From Schistosoma haematobium (lineage: Eukaryota > Platyhelminthes > Trematoda > Strigeidida > Schistosomatidae), in assembly GCF_000699445.3 (NCBI RefSeq), contig NC_067195.1:67390591-67454590 (forward strand): a stretch of 64,000 nucleotides of DNA, read 5' to 3'. The notes under the pieces are model-generated. The model ran no database searches. It was given only the letters and a program-made list of their open reading frames with translations, and was not told the DNA's origin. A program made the translations under genes and the position numbers. Shown piece by piece: positions 22,912 through 34,306 of the stretch (position 1 is its first letter; each line of letters opens with the position of its first letter).

Positions 22912-25900
22912 CTATGAACAAAACGGAATGGCATAATTAAAATATTTATGGTTGAAGATTTTAGGGAACTTACCTAAAATGTTTATTATAATGAAACGTT
23001 CATTCTGAGCAAGTAAATATGAAACAGAAGAGATTTGTGGAGATTTTAGAAATTTCACTGATCGAAATCATGAGTCAGTTGAAGCTAGACCACCATGGAA
23101 AACCTGGAAGCATTCGACAGCCGTTTCGTCCTAGTATGGGATTCATCAGCAGCGCGCATCCACGATCCCGCACCCCGCCGCGAGATTCGAAACCAGGAAC
23201 TATCAGCCTCGCGCCAAACTCTTAACCAACTAGACCACTGAGCCGGCCGGCATCCAACAGTGTTAATGTCTAACTCCAACCAACCCACTAAGTTGCGCCA
23301 CCGTACACCACTGTTATCAGTGAGTTGATATCTCACAACAGACCTGGTTGAACTCCACTAGTAACGGCTTCGAATCTCGCGGAGTGCGGGATCGTGGATG
23401 CGCACTGCTGAGGAGTCCCATACTAGAACGAAATAGCCGTCTAGTGCTTCCAGGTTTTCCATGGTGGTCTAGCTTCAATTGACTCATAATTTCAATTTGT
23501 GAAATATGGAACTGTTCAAACTATAGAATTAACAAAATATCATTCGTGCATATTTATTATTATTGTCATTTTTCTGGAACTTATGAGTTATACTTTTTAA
23601 AATTTGGTTGATCACTTCTAAGTATTTGGCTATGAAATATAGAATTATATGTGTGGTGAGAATATTAGAAACAGATAATTGATTCCTAGAAAATATGTTT
23701 GTTTTTCATAATTACAATTGCCCAATCTTCAAGTCTGACTAAGCATCCTTTTAACCAGAAACATTTTTATGATTTTCAGAGAATGAAAAATAACAAACAC
23801 CATAGTTATTCGATAGATAATTTTCTTCAAATCAAAATCTAAATACCATTTATTTAACCTAATGTCTTTATTTACATTATTTTAACTTCTGGTGTTTTTA
23901 TATTCAAATCATTTTCAAATAACCTACTATTTGAAAAGTGTACAAAGATTGGTAATCTTATTGACATAAAGCAACACAGAGGTTGTTTGTGCACTACGTC
24001 AAAGCTTATCTATTTATCAAAACATTATTGATTCGTTAAGATATTTATCTAGTTTCTGAAGTGTCAAGGATGAAGGTAAATAAACAATCGAAATCAGTGA
24101 GATTCTTATCTCTAACTACTCTTTTTATTAGAAGCTTATATAATATCTTCAGTCATTTAGACACTATGATTAAATGACAGTTCGCATAGGGACAATTAAT
24201 TGGAAAACAGTACTGGGAAATTAAGTAAATAGGATGTTTGTAACAACTTCACTGGAATTACATGTGAATGTATTTCCTAATCACATGAGTTTCTTTCAAC
24301 ATTCTTTTCATCATGTATGTGTTGACTTTGAGAGTACTGTGCACAGAAAACAACTTACGTAATAAATGTACTATAATGTTCATTGTTGTTAGTACATGCA
24401 GAACTAACTCAACGACTCACATTAAACGTCTCTATGTATATTCTATTAGAGTAAGTGTTTGGATTAAAACATATAGAAAAGAAAACTAAACGAAAAGCAG
24501 TTAATGGTGGTAGATTTTTACCATAGCTCTTTACTGATAAGTATGAGTTACGATTAATAATAAAGTTATAATAAATTAACTAAAATGCTTATTAGTTTAC
24601 AGTTATTAATGGGATAAGTAATGATTGACCATGATGTAATACACTGATAAATGTTAGCAGAGTGATTGTGACATATGAAGACATTATTTAGTAAATAATT
24701 TGAAATATGTTATTGTTGAACTTATCAAAAATCTTTATACCTACCTTCCTTCACTCTTGGATAACGTCCTTGATCACTTATGATTATGTTCACGAAATAA
24801 TCTTAAATTTAAAATACTGTAAACTCACGCGCTACTGACTAATTGACATTGAGTTGATGATTAGCTGTAATGATCATTAGTAAGTGCACTTGTTAATTAG
24901 GTTCCAAAATTATCGTAGTTACAGTTTACAGTTCAAATCTTAAGTTTTGTTTTGTCATCCAATATCGATTACTGAAGAAAATCGATTTATGTTCTATTTA
25001 TTTATTTCTGATAAGGTTCTGGTGAACACAGCGTAGGTATTAGGTGATAAATTAGAACATGAAATACTCGGGAGTGAATAATGATCGACTAATTCTCAGA
25101 GTATTGTTTTTAATTATTTCTAATAAATCTTACGTGACTAGGCTTACATATCAGCAATTCTATTGTATATAGTTTTACACAATCCACTAACTGTAATTCA
25201 GTGTTATAAATTTTTATTATTATAAAGTTACTGAGCAGTATGTGTAATAGAATATTTAAGGTATCGTATAAAGTTTTATAATAAAGAAACAGTTCATTTA
25301 AAGTACACATCAGTCTTCTCCTTGACTACAGCAAGGTCTTCTAATGCTTTGACGACTAACTTTGAAGTTAGGTAATCAGGAGAATCATTTCCTTTATTTA
25401 CGCTTTTCTGTTGCATTGTAAGTCATATTATTACTATCAAAGTAAAATTCTCAAAGCTATGATGATTTGACAGATATTAGTATACAGAGATGAGAATTAT
25501 TGATTCATTCTCCAAACCATTAATTTGATATTCGGAACCACTCAAGTTTGATATTTTATGACGATAAATATCAGAATAAGTGCACATCATTGCGACAACG
25601 CATTTTCAGTCCAACTAGTGTCGCATTTTATTCAAGAAGACTTATATTAGCTTTAATAATGAATCTATGAATTAATTATTTACAAGACAAACTAGATATA
25701 TACATATATATAAAGAATTTTATAATTACTTACAAGCTCTGCTATTTAACGCATCGTTCAAGTTTTCAATTCTCCATCTTCCATATGAAAGAAATTGTAA
25801 ATTTCTTATTTCATGTATTCGAATATTAACAAATCCTTTGCTTTGATTACGACATATTGAAATTAACATATCACCTGATAAACGTATTGCCTATAAAGTG

Positions 25901-28900
25901 TTACAAATATGATTGAATTATGCATGGTGACAAGTGAAATTATGGTGTTTTTTTAAAAGTGATACACAAATAAATAAAAATTTAGGATATCTATTACATT
26001 GTATACAATTAATAGCAACTTCTAAGCTCGTTTTTGCTTCTGTGAGACGTGCATTAAACTTCAGAAACTCATTGAGTGTCTTAAATGCAACAGGGTCCTC
26101 ACACGATTTTAGAATATTAAAGATTCCCATTGTGAAAATTAGAACAACACATATAAGCTTATATGTGTTGTTCTAATTTTCACAATGGGAATGTTTATTA
26201 TTCTAAAATAGAAATTTACAAAAGTAATGAATTGATAAGGTGAGAGGTGAAACTTTTTAACTAAAAATCATTATAATGTGTTTATAAACTTTGTCTGAAT
26301 AATAACTATGTCATTTAAATCCGAACGAATATTCTGTGCTTTTACATTCAAGCTCCCTACCTTATAATAATCACAAGCCTATTGTATTTATTTACTTAGA
26401 AAAGTTTATTCTCTTGCATAGATTGTAATTCTTTTCGGATTTATTTTTGTTAGTATGTATGCATCTATGTATCTTATACACTGTTGTTTGATGATAGAAG
26501 CTGAGTCAATCTTAATTCAGAAACCTTGGTTGTGTGCTAATTTACATATTTGCGCACCAGGCGCACCGGACACATGAAACCTCATTTATTCTGTACAAAT
26601 TGCAGATTCCGGTGTTTTGAATTCATGTTATTATATTCATGATAAAAATCAAATGTGCGATATAGCAGTATATGCTAGTTTCAATAATTGATATTAAAAA
26701 TATCATGATCATTCAGAAGGTTTTTCCAACTACAAAGAGAGGTGAGTAGCCGAAGCGTTCCACATAATGCTAAATCCCTCTGCCCTCAATAAGAAAGAAG
26801 GCCTGAATATTCATCCAAAGTGGGCAATTTATCCAAACAACGATATCTGACGTTATTTGTTTTCAACACAATCTACACATACACACCTAATTTCAACCCC
26901 ACTATTTGATTTTACAAATGCATACATTTTCTCATACCCACACTCTGACATACAAATTAATACAGTAACAGGTCATACAAAATCACCTTGACCAAGAATA
27001 ACTTGACATTGACATATTCAGACCTATTATGATTTTGATTGTACCAAAAATATTCTACATTGTTTCCTTTCTACTACTACTATTCAAACTTGTGTTAATT
27101 TCATTTGTTATTTATTTATTCTGAGCTGGTCGGCATCCAACGGTGTTAATGTGTAACTCTGACCAATCCACGAAATCGAGCGACACATCCACCATTGACA
27201 TGAGTGATCTAGTGGTCAGGCGCTCGTGCGCGAGACTGATAGGTCCTGGGTTCGAATCCTGCGAGGGGGGTAGTGGAGTTGAACCGCTGAGGAGTCCCGC
27301 AATAGGACGAAATGGCCGTCCAGTACTTACAGGTTTTCCGTAGTGGTCTAGCTTCAAATGACTCTTGATCTCGACTACTGAAACTTCTAACTTCCTTTAC
27401 AATTTCCCGATCAAATCAGATTTTTGATATTCATCAGTTAATGGTGAAGCATCCACAGTAGCAGATATGTTTAGTATTTAACATTATTGACTAGTTAATT
27501 CCCACGTTGTATGTATAATAACAAATAATTAAAATTTTTTTATCAGAAATAAGCAAATTTCACCATTTCATGTCAAAGGCATTTGTACATGAAATAGCTT
27601 TGATCTATCTGCTTATCTGTTAGTGAGTCCAACAAAATGTTAGATTTGTATATCTTGAATATCTTTATGGTGTGATTGTGAATAAGTTATTTAAGATTCG
27701 CTCAAAACTTTTCAGATTGATTAGATAGTGTGATCTTCTTTTCCGTTTTGAATGCTGCATATTTTAGAAATACATGAAGTTCTTCAACTATTCATTTTCC
27801 TTCAATATTAAAAGGACCTTTTTGAATTATTTATACTTTCCAAAATCAAATGGATCCATGTTGATAAAGTAGTTTCTATTGTTTCAAACCATGTTGATAT
27901 GAATCATATTTCTTTTTCGATATGAAGTTTGAATCACAAAACTCGTTGGTGTTTTTATGAATGGTCAATATTGTTTTGTTGTTGTATTCTCAATAATTCT
28001 TCTAATAGAAAAAGCCAGTATTCATCCATGAGATTTCTTTTAAGAATTTTTAGATTAATAAATGACTGATACTTATTTACGCCTGTTACCCCCAATGGAG
28101 CATAGGCCGCCGAACAACATTCTACAACACATTCTGTCCTGGGCCTTCCTTTCCAGTTCTATCCAATTTTTATTCACCTTTCTCATGTCTGTCTCCATTT
28201 CCTGGCGTAACGCATTCTTTTGTCTCCCACTTCTCCTTTGGCCTTGGGGATTCCAAGTGAGGGCTTGTCTTGTGACACAGTTCGGTGCTTTCCTCAATGT
28301 GTGTCCTATCCACTTCCAGCGCTTCTTCCTGATTTCTTCCTCCGCTAGGATCTGGTTTGTTCTCTCCCACAGTACGTTGTTGCTGATATTGTCTGTCCAA
28401 CGGATCCGAAGTATTTTGCTTAGACAAATGTTAATAAACACTTGTATCCTCTGGATGATGGCTTTCGTAGTTCGCCAGGTTTCTGCCCCATACAGTAGAA
28501 CTGTCTTGACATTTGTATTGAAAATCCTGACCTTGGTGTTGGTTGACATTTGTTTTGAGTTCCAGATGTTCTTCAGTTGTAAATCTGCTGCTCTTGCTTT
28601 ACCGATCCGCGCTTTCATATCTGCATCAGACCCACCTTGTTCATTAATGATGCTGCCCAAATATGTAAAGATTTTTACATCTTCCAAATCTTCTCCATCA
28701 AGTGTGATTTGATTGGCACATTCTGTGTTGTATCGGAGAATCTTACTTTTCCGTTTGTGTATGTTGAGACCTACTGCTGCTGAGGCTGCTGCTACACTGG
28801 TCGTCTTCACCTGCATTTGTTGTTGAGTGTGTGATGGAAGAGCCAGATCATCTGCGAAGTCTAGATCGTCCAGCTTCATCCTAGCTGTCCACTGTATCCC

Positions 28901-31900
28901 ATGCTTTCCCTCAGATGTTAATGTCTTCATGATCAAGTCGATCACTAGGAGAGAGGGGAAGGGTGAAAGTAAGCAACCTTGCCTGACACCGGTCTTTACC
29001 TCGAACGAGTCTGTCAACTGTCATCCATGCACAATTTTGAAGTTTATTCCATCATAATAAATGACTGCTCTTCATATTTATATGAAAATTATGAAACTGC
29101 AATGTAATTAAATCATTTCATTTCTTTTATTTATCTATAATTGTAACAAATAAAGTATCACCTTACAAAACAATTAAATTCATTAAACAATTGTTTACTA
29201 AACTTATGTGGTAATTTGAAGTTTGTATACCAATGTCTACTAGGTTAAAATTGATACTAGATTGAATGATCCAGTTAGATTTTAAGTACTTTTTCTGTTT
29301 AATACATAGAGGTTGTTTTCGAAGTATCAGTCAACTATCAAACAAAATTTTATCAAGATTATCAAATATATAGTAGATAAACAAAGTTAGTTCAAATAAT
29401 GTTAATCAGTGATGACTGAAATTGTTACAATTTCTTCAACATAAAACAAACTATATGTCATAATTGTTTTTAGGTATTTACGTACAATTATTTGTTTAAT
29501 GTGAATTATAGAAAAATCTTTACGACGGTTTACCATAATCATAGGTAAATTGTACACTTGTTTTGTTTATTGATTAATCAGTTGAGTTTAGCTATTACTT
29601 AACCCTAATTTAAAGTATTTTCATAAACCTAAAAATGTTAGATTCACTTGGTATTGTTTGGTTTGTATCTTCCCATCGAGGTTTAAGACTGCAATTGATC
29701 AGTCTGTTATTGGCATATGTGCATACTGTGCGTATGCCTCGATATTGCCTTAATTCACAAACTTTTTGCAAGCAAAGATGGATAGTCTAGCGGTGAAATC
29801 TAGGACGTGCGTTTCGTCCTATTTGGGACTCGTCAGCTGGATGGACCTGCATCTAACAGTTGATGTTTACTCCGGGACTCAAACCTAGCACTGTTTGCTT
29901 CAAACGCCATCGCGTTATCCACTTAGGACGAAACGCGCGTCTTGGATTCCACTGCTAGCCACTATCTATCATTGCTTACAAAAAGCTTGTGAATTAACTT
30001 AAAATGTTAGTCTTAAATGCAACTGTGAAAAATCATTATTGTAAATAACAACAGTAGAATTAAAAATAGTTGAAATATCATTCTAATATTTTATTTTACA
30101 TACAAAAGACTCATCAGATGTTGAAAAGATGTCTACCTGGTGACAGATATACCACAATACTCAATAGTTCAAAATATATAAAACAAAAAAATGGAAATTT
30201 TCAATATCCAATGATTAGTATAATAATGAATTGAATAAGCAAACAAAAATATCTCAATATAATGGCATTGATAGAAATAATCTTTTGAAATGTTAGAACA
30301 ATACTATTCAGTAAAATGGTTGAATGAGTTAGTTATTATTTTGAAATGGTAGAGAAGATTTGTAGCTCAGGTGGATGATTTGATCACGACCAAACCATCC
30401 AGCTTAAAGAAAAAAACTCCATCAAAAAGCTATCATTTTATTACAATTTAATTAACATGCTACAATAAAAAAAAATTACTTCATATTTACAAATGTGGAT
30501 TCTATAACTTTCTCAGTTTGTGAATATCTTGACAGTAGATATCTGTTAATTATCAATCAAGAAACATTACAGTTACTTAGGGATAAATTATACTTTATAA
30601 GATGAATAGTTATAATAAAGCTCTATCGTTATTTCTTTGACCAAACGATCTAATACCGAAAACCATAACTGAAGTGAAACAAATTCTATCAATTATCATT
30701 AATATTGCTTTAATCATTAATAAATTTTCTTTAGAAATCTAGAGTTGTCAAAAGAAGTGTTAATAAAATCATCAAGTTATTGAATAAGAAAAAGAGAATT
30801 CAGCGAAGAAAAGTTTTCTTTTCGACGAAATCATTTACTTAAGCTGTACATTCGTATATATATAGTAATATGGAAAATATATATGTTTATAGGAGGACAG
30901 AAAAGATTGCATCACAAAAATGAATTCGAGAATAAATAACAAATGAGGTTACGTACTAATCAAGGAGTAAGGAAGAAGATAATTTATCGTTGAATAAAAC
31001 ATTTTACGCAGCTAAACTCCGAATTGTTTTCGCTAGCCGACCTACCATTTGGGAATGTGTTAAGGATAAACTTCCGCTTTGGGCCACATCAATGTGTATT
31101 TATAAATTTACTTGCTCGTGTGGAGCACGTTACATAGGCTGCACAAATCCATCGCCGTCCAAACGCATCTCGAAACACTATCGGGCTTGGCTTTTAAGAG
31201 GAGAATGCAAAACAATTACTAGTTCGATACAGGAGCATTTAATTAACTACTGACACATCGCTCCAAACGACTCTTCTTTTAAAGTAATCTACAGAGTCAA
31301 AGGAACTGGATCGAAGGGGGGGGCTTGTATCAATAGTTTATGCACTGCTGAGGCATTGGTAATCCATGAACTGAAGCCTGGACTTTGCGTGCAAAAACGA
31401 TTTGTCCAACCTTTCATCCTTCCTTGGCCCTAATTCCTTTAATGGGTATGTTTCTGGGGTTTTGTTTTCTGCTTGTTTTTCTGCACTTTTATTTGAGTAT
31501 TAGTGAATTTTTTAAATTACTGTTTTGCATTTAAAACTCTAATGAGTTATTATTATTGCTACCTTATGCAAGTTTTCCTGCATATTATTCAGTCTATTAT
31601 TATGACCTTTGTGTTAGTCGCTTTTCTTCATATCTGTCGATTAGACCCATGAATTATTTTCTTCCTTACTCCTTGACTAGTACGTAACCTCACTTGTTAT
31701 TTATTCTCGAATTCATTTTTGTGATGCAATCTTTTCTGTCTTCCTATAAACATATATATTTTCCATATTACTATATATATACGAATGTACAGCTTAAGTA
31801 AATGATTTCGTCGAAAAGAAAACTTTTCTTCGCTGAATTATCTTTTTCTTATTCAATGACATTATGGGTTATTTTAATCATCAAATTATTGTCACTTCAT

Positions 31901-34306
31901 TTATATTAATAGTTCAGTTTTACAACAAACTGTTTATGATTTTTTGCAAAATAAAACTATTTAAGACGATATAAACTGATAGGATCTTTTCGTGGTTTAG
32001 GATTGATAACCGAATTTATATACTATAAAATAAATTAGATTAGTGTAGGGAAGTTCAAATAATGACTCGTATTGACAACGAACTTGTAAATCAGACAAAA
32101 CAACTTCTAAAACTCAATTATTCAACGGATGGATGGAGCGCTTGTTAGTTATTGTTTGATTGTTTTCATTTCTAGTTTTCGATGCCAACTTCAAGGTATA
32201 ATACAATATATTTGTATTTCAATATAAAGTTTATATTTGCTCCTTATCGATACTTAAGTCTATTTTGTTGATAATGATTCAACGTTTTCTAATTAAGACA
32301 TCAACCCGTTGAATATCTTGGTAGTTAGTTCTTTCTGATAAAAATATATGTAATTTTTTATTATTGAGATAAATTTATTCCTTGAAAATCTTCCTAAATT
32401 ATTGTGTGGTTTCTACCTTAAAGTATTATTTAGTTAACTATGATCATTAAATATTTCAAACGTTTTACAGGTAAACCTAATCAATCTATACCAGAAATTA
32501 TAATGTTGAACTGTCTACTAGCTCGTTAAAAGTGATCATGAAGAAATCAGACCCGTTTTGTAAAGAAAATCAATAACTTACTGGATAAGCTTCTTCAACT
32601 AGACACCATCCGATGTGTTCAAATTCCTTTTGACCGTTCGAAAGTTCTTCTGTTGACATACTACAAGATCCGTGATAATATTCTTTATCACCAGACCACT
32701 TAGGAATGGATTCGAAAATTTTCAATTTTATATGTATTTTTGGTGCTTCAATATTATGTGCTCCAGATAAGATTGAACATCTTCTTACTGGTATATTCAT
32801 TGAAATCTCATTATGATTTAAAAACTGTGGACAACCGAATTCGGTTTCTTTACTGTGAACAGTGAATGTTTGAGTAATTTCTTTATTAGATATAGTACAG
32901 TAAACACAAAAAATTGTTTTATGCCATAAGCGAGGAGATAGCAGATTTTTACCTGTGTGCAGTGTGACTAAGATGTGATCTTGATTACTACTAACATGTG
33001 AAGAATACTTTACACCAATAGCCATAATCCCAGCAGGGAATTTGATCCAGTCATAAGTGATAACAGGTGGAAGTCGTTTATACATGATTTTCTGTTTATC
33101 AGTATCCGTATCCAGTAATATAGACTCGTTTGTTTGCAGTCCACTGAAAAATGAAGATGAGCTTACTATCTTGTTTTGTATTTCAGCAGATGGATGAAAA
33201 TACTTATCATCATCAGTAGGTTCTTGATCCTCTTTGCCATTGACCTCGACAGCTGTAGAATAAGAGAGAAAGCTGTTTCGACGAGTAAACTTTTGGTCTT
33301 CTAAAAATAACCCTGGAGTACCCAATGCATGTATATCATCATTTTTTAAGGTTAATTTACCATCTAGCTCAGCTTGAGTGTCAGTCACAGTTATGGATAT
33401 CGGAGTATCTAACAATCTTTTAGATTTACCTAAACGACTATCGAGAAGCTCATAGTCCGTTGCTGAAGCTCTACGTGTAACTATGGGGACAGCAAGACAT
33501 ATATCCCCTTCATTCGGAGCACAACACTTTGTATCATCAGTTGATACTGATGTTTTACGACTACTATTTCGATCGAAAGAAGATTGATTAGACAAAATTG
33601 AAAAATGTTGTGGAATATCCTGTGGTTCCAACTTCGAAGCTATTACTGACTTGATTAATTCCGAAGAATTTTTCTCACTACCGGCTAAATGAGAGTGATG
33701 GATAGAGAGGTTGCTTCTTAACAAGCTATTTGAATCCAACGGCTTAGAATATCTCCTCTGATCAGAAAATACAAAACTATCAAACATAGACTTCTTTCTA
33801 AATTGATTTTCTTGTGGATGAAATGGTAAATTAATACAACTTCCTTTTCGACTTCTATCTTTGTGCAATACTGTTGTCGTTCCATATAGTTTTTCAGGTT
33901 GAAATCGTAAAGGTAATGATGGTTGTTCAAAGGAATTTTCACTTTTTTTGTAAGCAAAAATTTTTGTATGTTTTAACGAAGTTTCACTATCATTTACAGA
34001 GTTTATTGCAAGCGCTTCGACAGCAAAACAGAAATAATGTAACATATAATCTTTCATTTCTAATTTTGATCTATTTGATGAATCTAAACGTTTATGAATA
34101 GAACGTCTTCTTCGAAGAAACCATGCTGTATGTGTTAAAGCTGTGGCTAAAAGTATCAACACAATGGAACATAGTAAAATTGCTCCAAGTACAAATAATA
34201 CAATTTTAACTACTGAACTTTTAAACCAAACCATTTCTGTCACTTGATCATCATTTATTTGTACTGTATCGATTGCTTCATTAAATGAATTCTGTGTAAG
34301 TGGCAT
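22385..34306 (-). CDS. Synaptotagmin-like membrane protein with tandem C2 domains (three exons)
   Basis: Exons by eye: 34306-32582, 25890-25734 and 22911-22385. The junctions are phase 0 and phase 1, and the sum is 2409 nt (802 residues plus TGA). An in-frame TGA just upstream of the first ATG supports the start. Residues 35-60 form one membrane helix followed by RRRR. A long Ser-rich linker follows, and then C2A (about 423-560). Exon 2 opens C2B with [20 protein letters not shown], the usual C2B beta-strand start. Exon 3 carries [30 protein letters not shown] and a terminal W, IYQWL end like the synaptotagmin C2B close. The aspartates that normally bind calcium are missing in both domains, so calcium-independent membrane or SNARE-related trafficking is inferred. 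Exon 3 also holds a Lys/Thr/Glu-rich insertion of about 40 residues. Confidence 0.72.
23020..23505. mobile_element. Composite family-2 retroposon: minus unit plus inverted ribozyme end
   Basis: From 23365 leftwards lies a nearly complete minus-sense unit: its 5' region, tRNA-like part with GAGATTCGAAACC, and a hammerhead at 23157-23108 with core CTGATGA. At about 23366 it switches directly, at CTTCGAATCTCGCGG, to a plus-sense copy from the B box through a second hammerhead (about 23398-23450, core CTGAGGA) to the 3' end at 23505. The element therefore has ribozyme-bearing inverted ends of about 130 bp. It lies in intron 2 of the synaptotagmin-like gene. Confidence 0.65.
23510..25730. other. 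Intron 2 of the synaptotagmin-like gene, otherwise featureless
   Basis: AT-rich DNA without further repeats or ORFs that I can support. Confidence 0.5.
25734..25890 (-). CDS. Exon 2 of the synaptotagmin-like gene (start of C2B)
   Basis: 157 nt between acceptor CACTTTATAG and donor GTAAGTAATT. It reads [15 protein letters not shown] and then [20 protein letters not shown]. Phase 0 in and phase 1 out match its neighbours exactly. The residues following NLQ ([13 protein letters not shown]) lack the aspartates of a calcium site. Confidence 0.7.
26123..26192. repeat. Perfect 70-bp palindrome
   Basis: The two 35-bp arms are exact reverse complements with no spacer, meeting in AAGCTT at 26155-26160. 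The arm begins ATTCCCATTGTGAAAATTAG. A single-arm relative lies at 19185-19230, just before a Smalpha-like unit. The palindrome is in intron 1 of the synaptotagmin-like gene, about 230 bp upstream of exon 2. Confidence 0.9.
26195..27115. other. Intronic AT-rich DNA, no supported feature
   Basis: Part of intron 1. A less AT-rich patch at about 26730-26830 has no recognisable identity. Confidence 0.45.
27120..27385 (+). mobile_element. Family-2 hammerhead retroposon, chimeric 5' part
   Basis: The first 85 bases correspond to the inverted middle of family-2 units (CGGCATCCAACGGTGTTAA). The rest is plus sense: an A-box side near 27208 (AGTGATCTAGTGGTCAGGCG), B box GGGTTCGAATCC at about 27248, and a hammerhead at about 27280-27330 (CTGAGGA, stem II GTCC/GGAC, GAAA, GGCCGTC). 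Stem III is weakened (ATGGCCGT). It then runs to the 3' end near 27385. Stem I is short in this copy. Confidence 0.6.
28073..29062 (-). mobile_element. RTE/SR2-like LINE, 3' half
   Basis: This is the best preserved reverse transcriptase in the window. 314 codons are uninterrupted from 29017, with more in a shifted frame up to 29062. On the minus strand it shows [12 protein letters not shown], then [13 protein letters not shown] (catalytic FADD intact), [38 protein letters not shown] and [20 protein letters not shown]. After these come [17 protein letters not shown] and the C-terminal [15 protein letters not shown]. It ends in GTAAATAAGTAT. The endonuclease and the start of the RT are missing, so it is a dead 5'-truncated insertion. 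It lies in intron 1 of the synaptotagmin-like gene, in the gene's orientation. Confidence 0.88.
29645..29765. repeat. Relative of the 36.6-kb palindrome sequence
   Basis: It shares CACTTGGTATTGTTT, GATCAGTCT, TTATTGGCA and the loop-like GTGCATACTGTGCGTATGCC with 36594-36756. Here the second arm is not complementary. It abuts a Smalpha-type unit, as at 36.6 kb. Confidence 0.6.
29776..29985 (-). mobile_element. Smalpha-like hammerhead retroposon, foldback form
   Basis: On the minus strand it has the same chimeric layout as 19241-19440: an inverted ribozyme 3' half (GTGGCTAGCAGTGGAATCC to TTTCGTCC), the shared junction to TAAGTGGATAACGCGATGG, a B-box-like AGGTTTGAGTCCC, then a hammerhead at about 29850-29790. 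This hammerhead keeps the core CTGACGA, stem II GTCC/GGAC, GAAA, CGCACGTC and a good stem I, so it may be active. The strand is opposite to that of the 19.2-kb copy. Confidence 0.75.
30350..30425 (+). mobile_element. Deletion derivative of the foldback family
   Basis: Only the two tips remain. AGATTTGTAGCTCAGGTGG is followed almost directly by ACGACCAAACCATCCAGC and AAACTCCATCAAAA. The long arms are lost. Confidence 0.6.
30767..31891 (+). mobile_element. Penelope-like element remnant between long inverted repeats
   Basis: A Penelope-type C-terminus sits in a frame of inverted repeats. The left arm (about 30783-30981) and right arm (about 31654-31857) are reverse complements over about 200 bp with only a handful of mismatches. 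Outside them lies a near-perfect 16-bp direct repeat (AATCATCAAGTTATTG at 30767-30782; one mismatch at 31876-31891), consistent with a target-site duplication. Penelope-like elements are known for terminal repeats that can be inverted. The reverse transcriptase domain is absent. The insertion lies in intron 1 of the synaptotagmin-like gene. Confidence 0.75.
30990..31433 (+). pseudogene. GIY-YIG endonuclease end of a Penelope-like polyprotein
   Basis: The frame reads [20 protein letters not shown] and then [11 protein letters not shown]. This is the Cys-rich lead-in and the Y-I-G strand of the GIY-YIG nuclease found at the C-terminus of Penelope-like elements. One TGA (31251-31253) interrupts it. 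The same frame then continues 59 codons through [35 protein letters not shown] and the terminal ILPWP to a TAA at 31431-31433. Apart from that stop there is no frameshift. 148 codons are visible; a full element would carry several hundred more upstream. Translation cannot be expected in this state. Confidence 0.8.
31895..32575. other. Intron 1 of the synaptotagmin-like gene, no other feature
   Basis: AT-rich DNA between the Penelope-like insertion and the exon 1 donor. Confidence 0.5.
32582..34306 (-). CDS. Exon 1 of the synaptotagmin-like gene (TM, linker, C2A)
   Basis: This single exon encodes the first 575 residues. It ends at the donor CCA/GTAAGT (GT at 32581-32580); without splicing the frame would stop three codons later. 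The N-terminus lacks a cleavable signal sequence, so a lumenal or outside N-terminus with a signal-anchor helix is inferred. The 350-residue Ser/Lys-rich linker has many potential phosphorylation sites. C2A contains the strand-like blocks [23 protein letters not shown] and [10 protein letters not shown]. The loop after KNLL reads SPRLWHK where the family usually has D-x-x-G-x-S-D-P-Y. Confidence 0.8.

Noticed and set aside
26560..26640. Possible C2H2 zinc-finger fragment near a Cys-containing frame
   Set aside because: Spacing of Cys and His does not fit, and the frame is short.
28062..28712. 216-codon plus-strand ORF
   Set aside because: It is antisense to the clear RTE reverse transcriptase frame.
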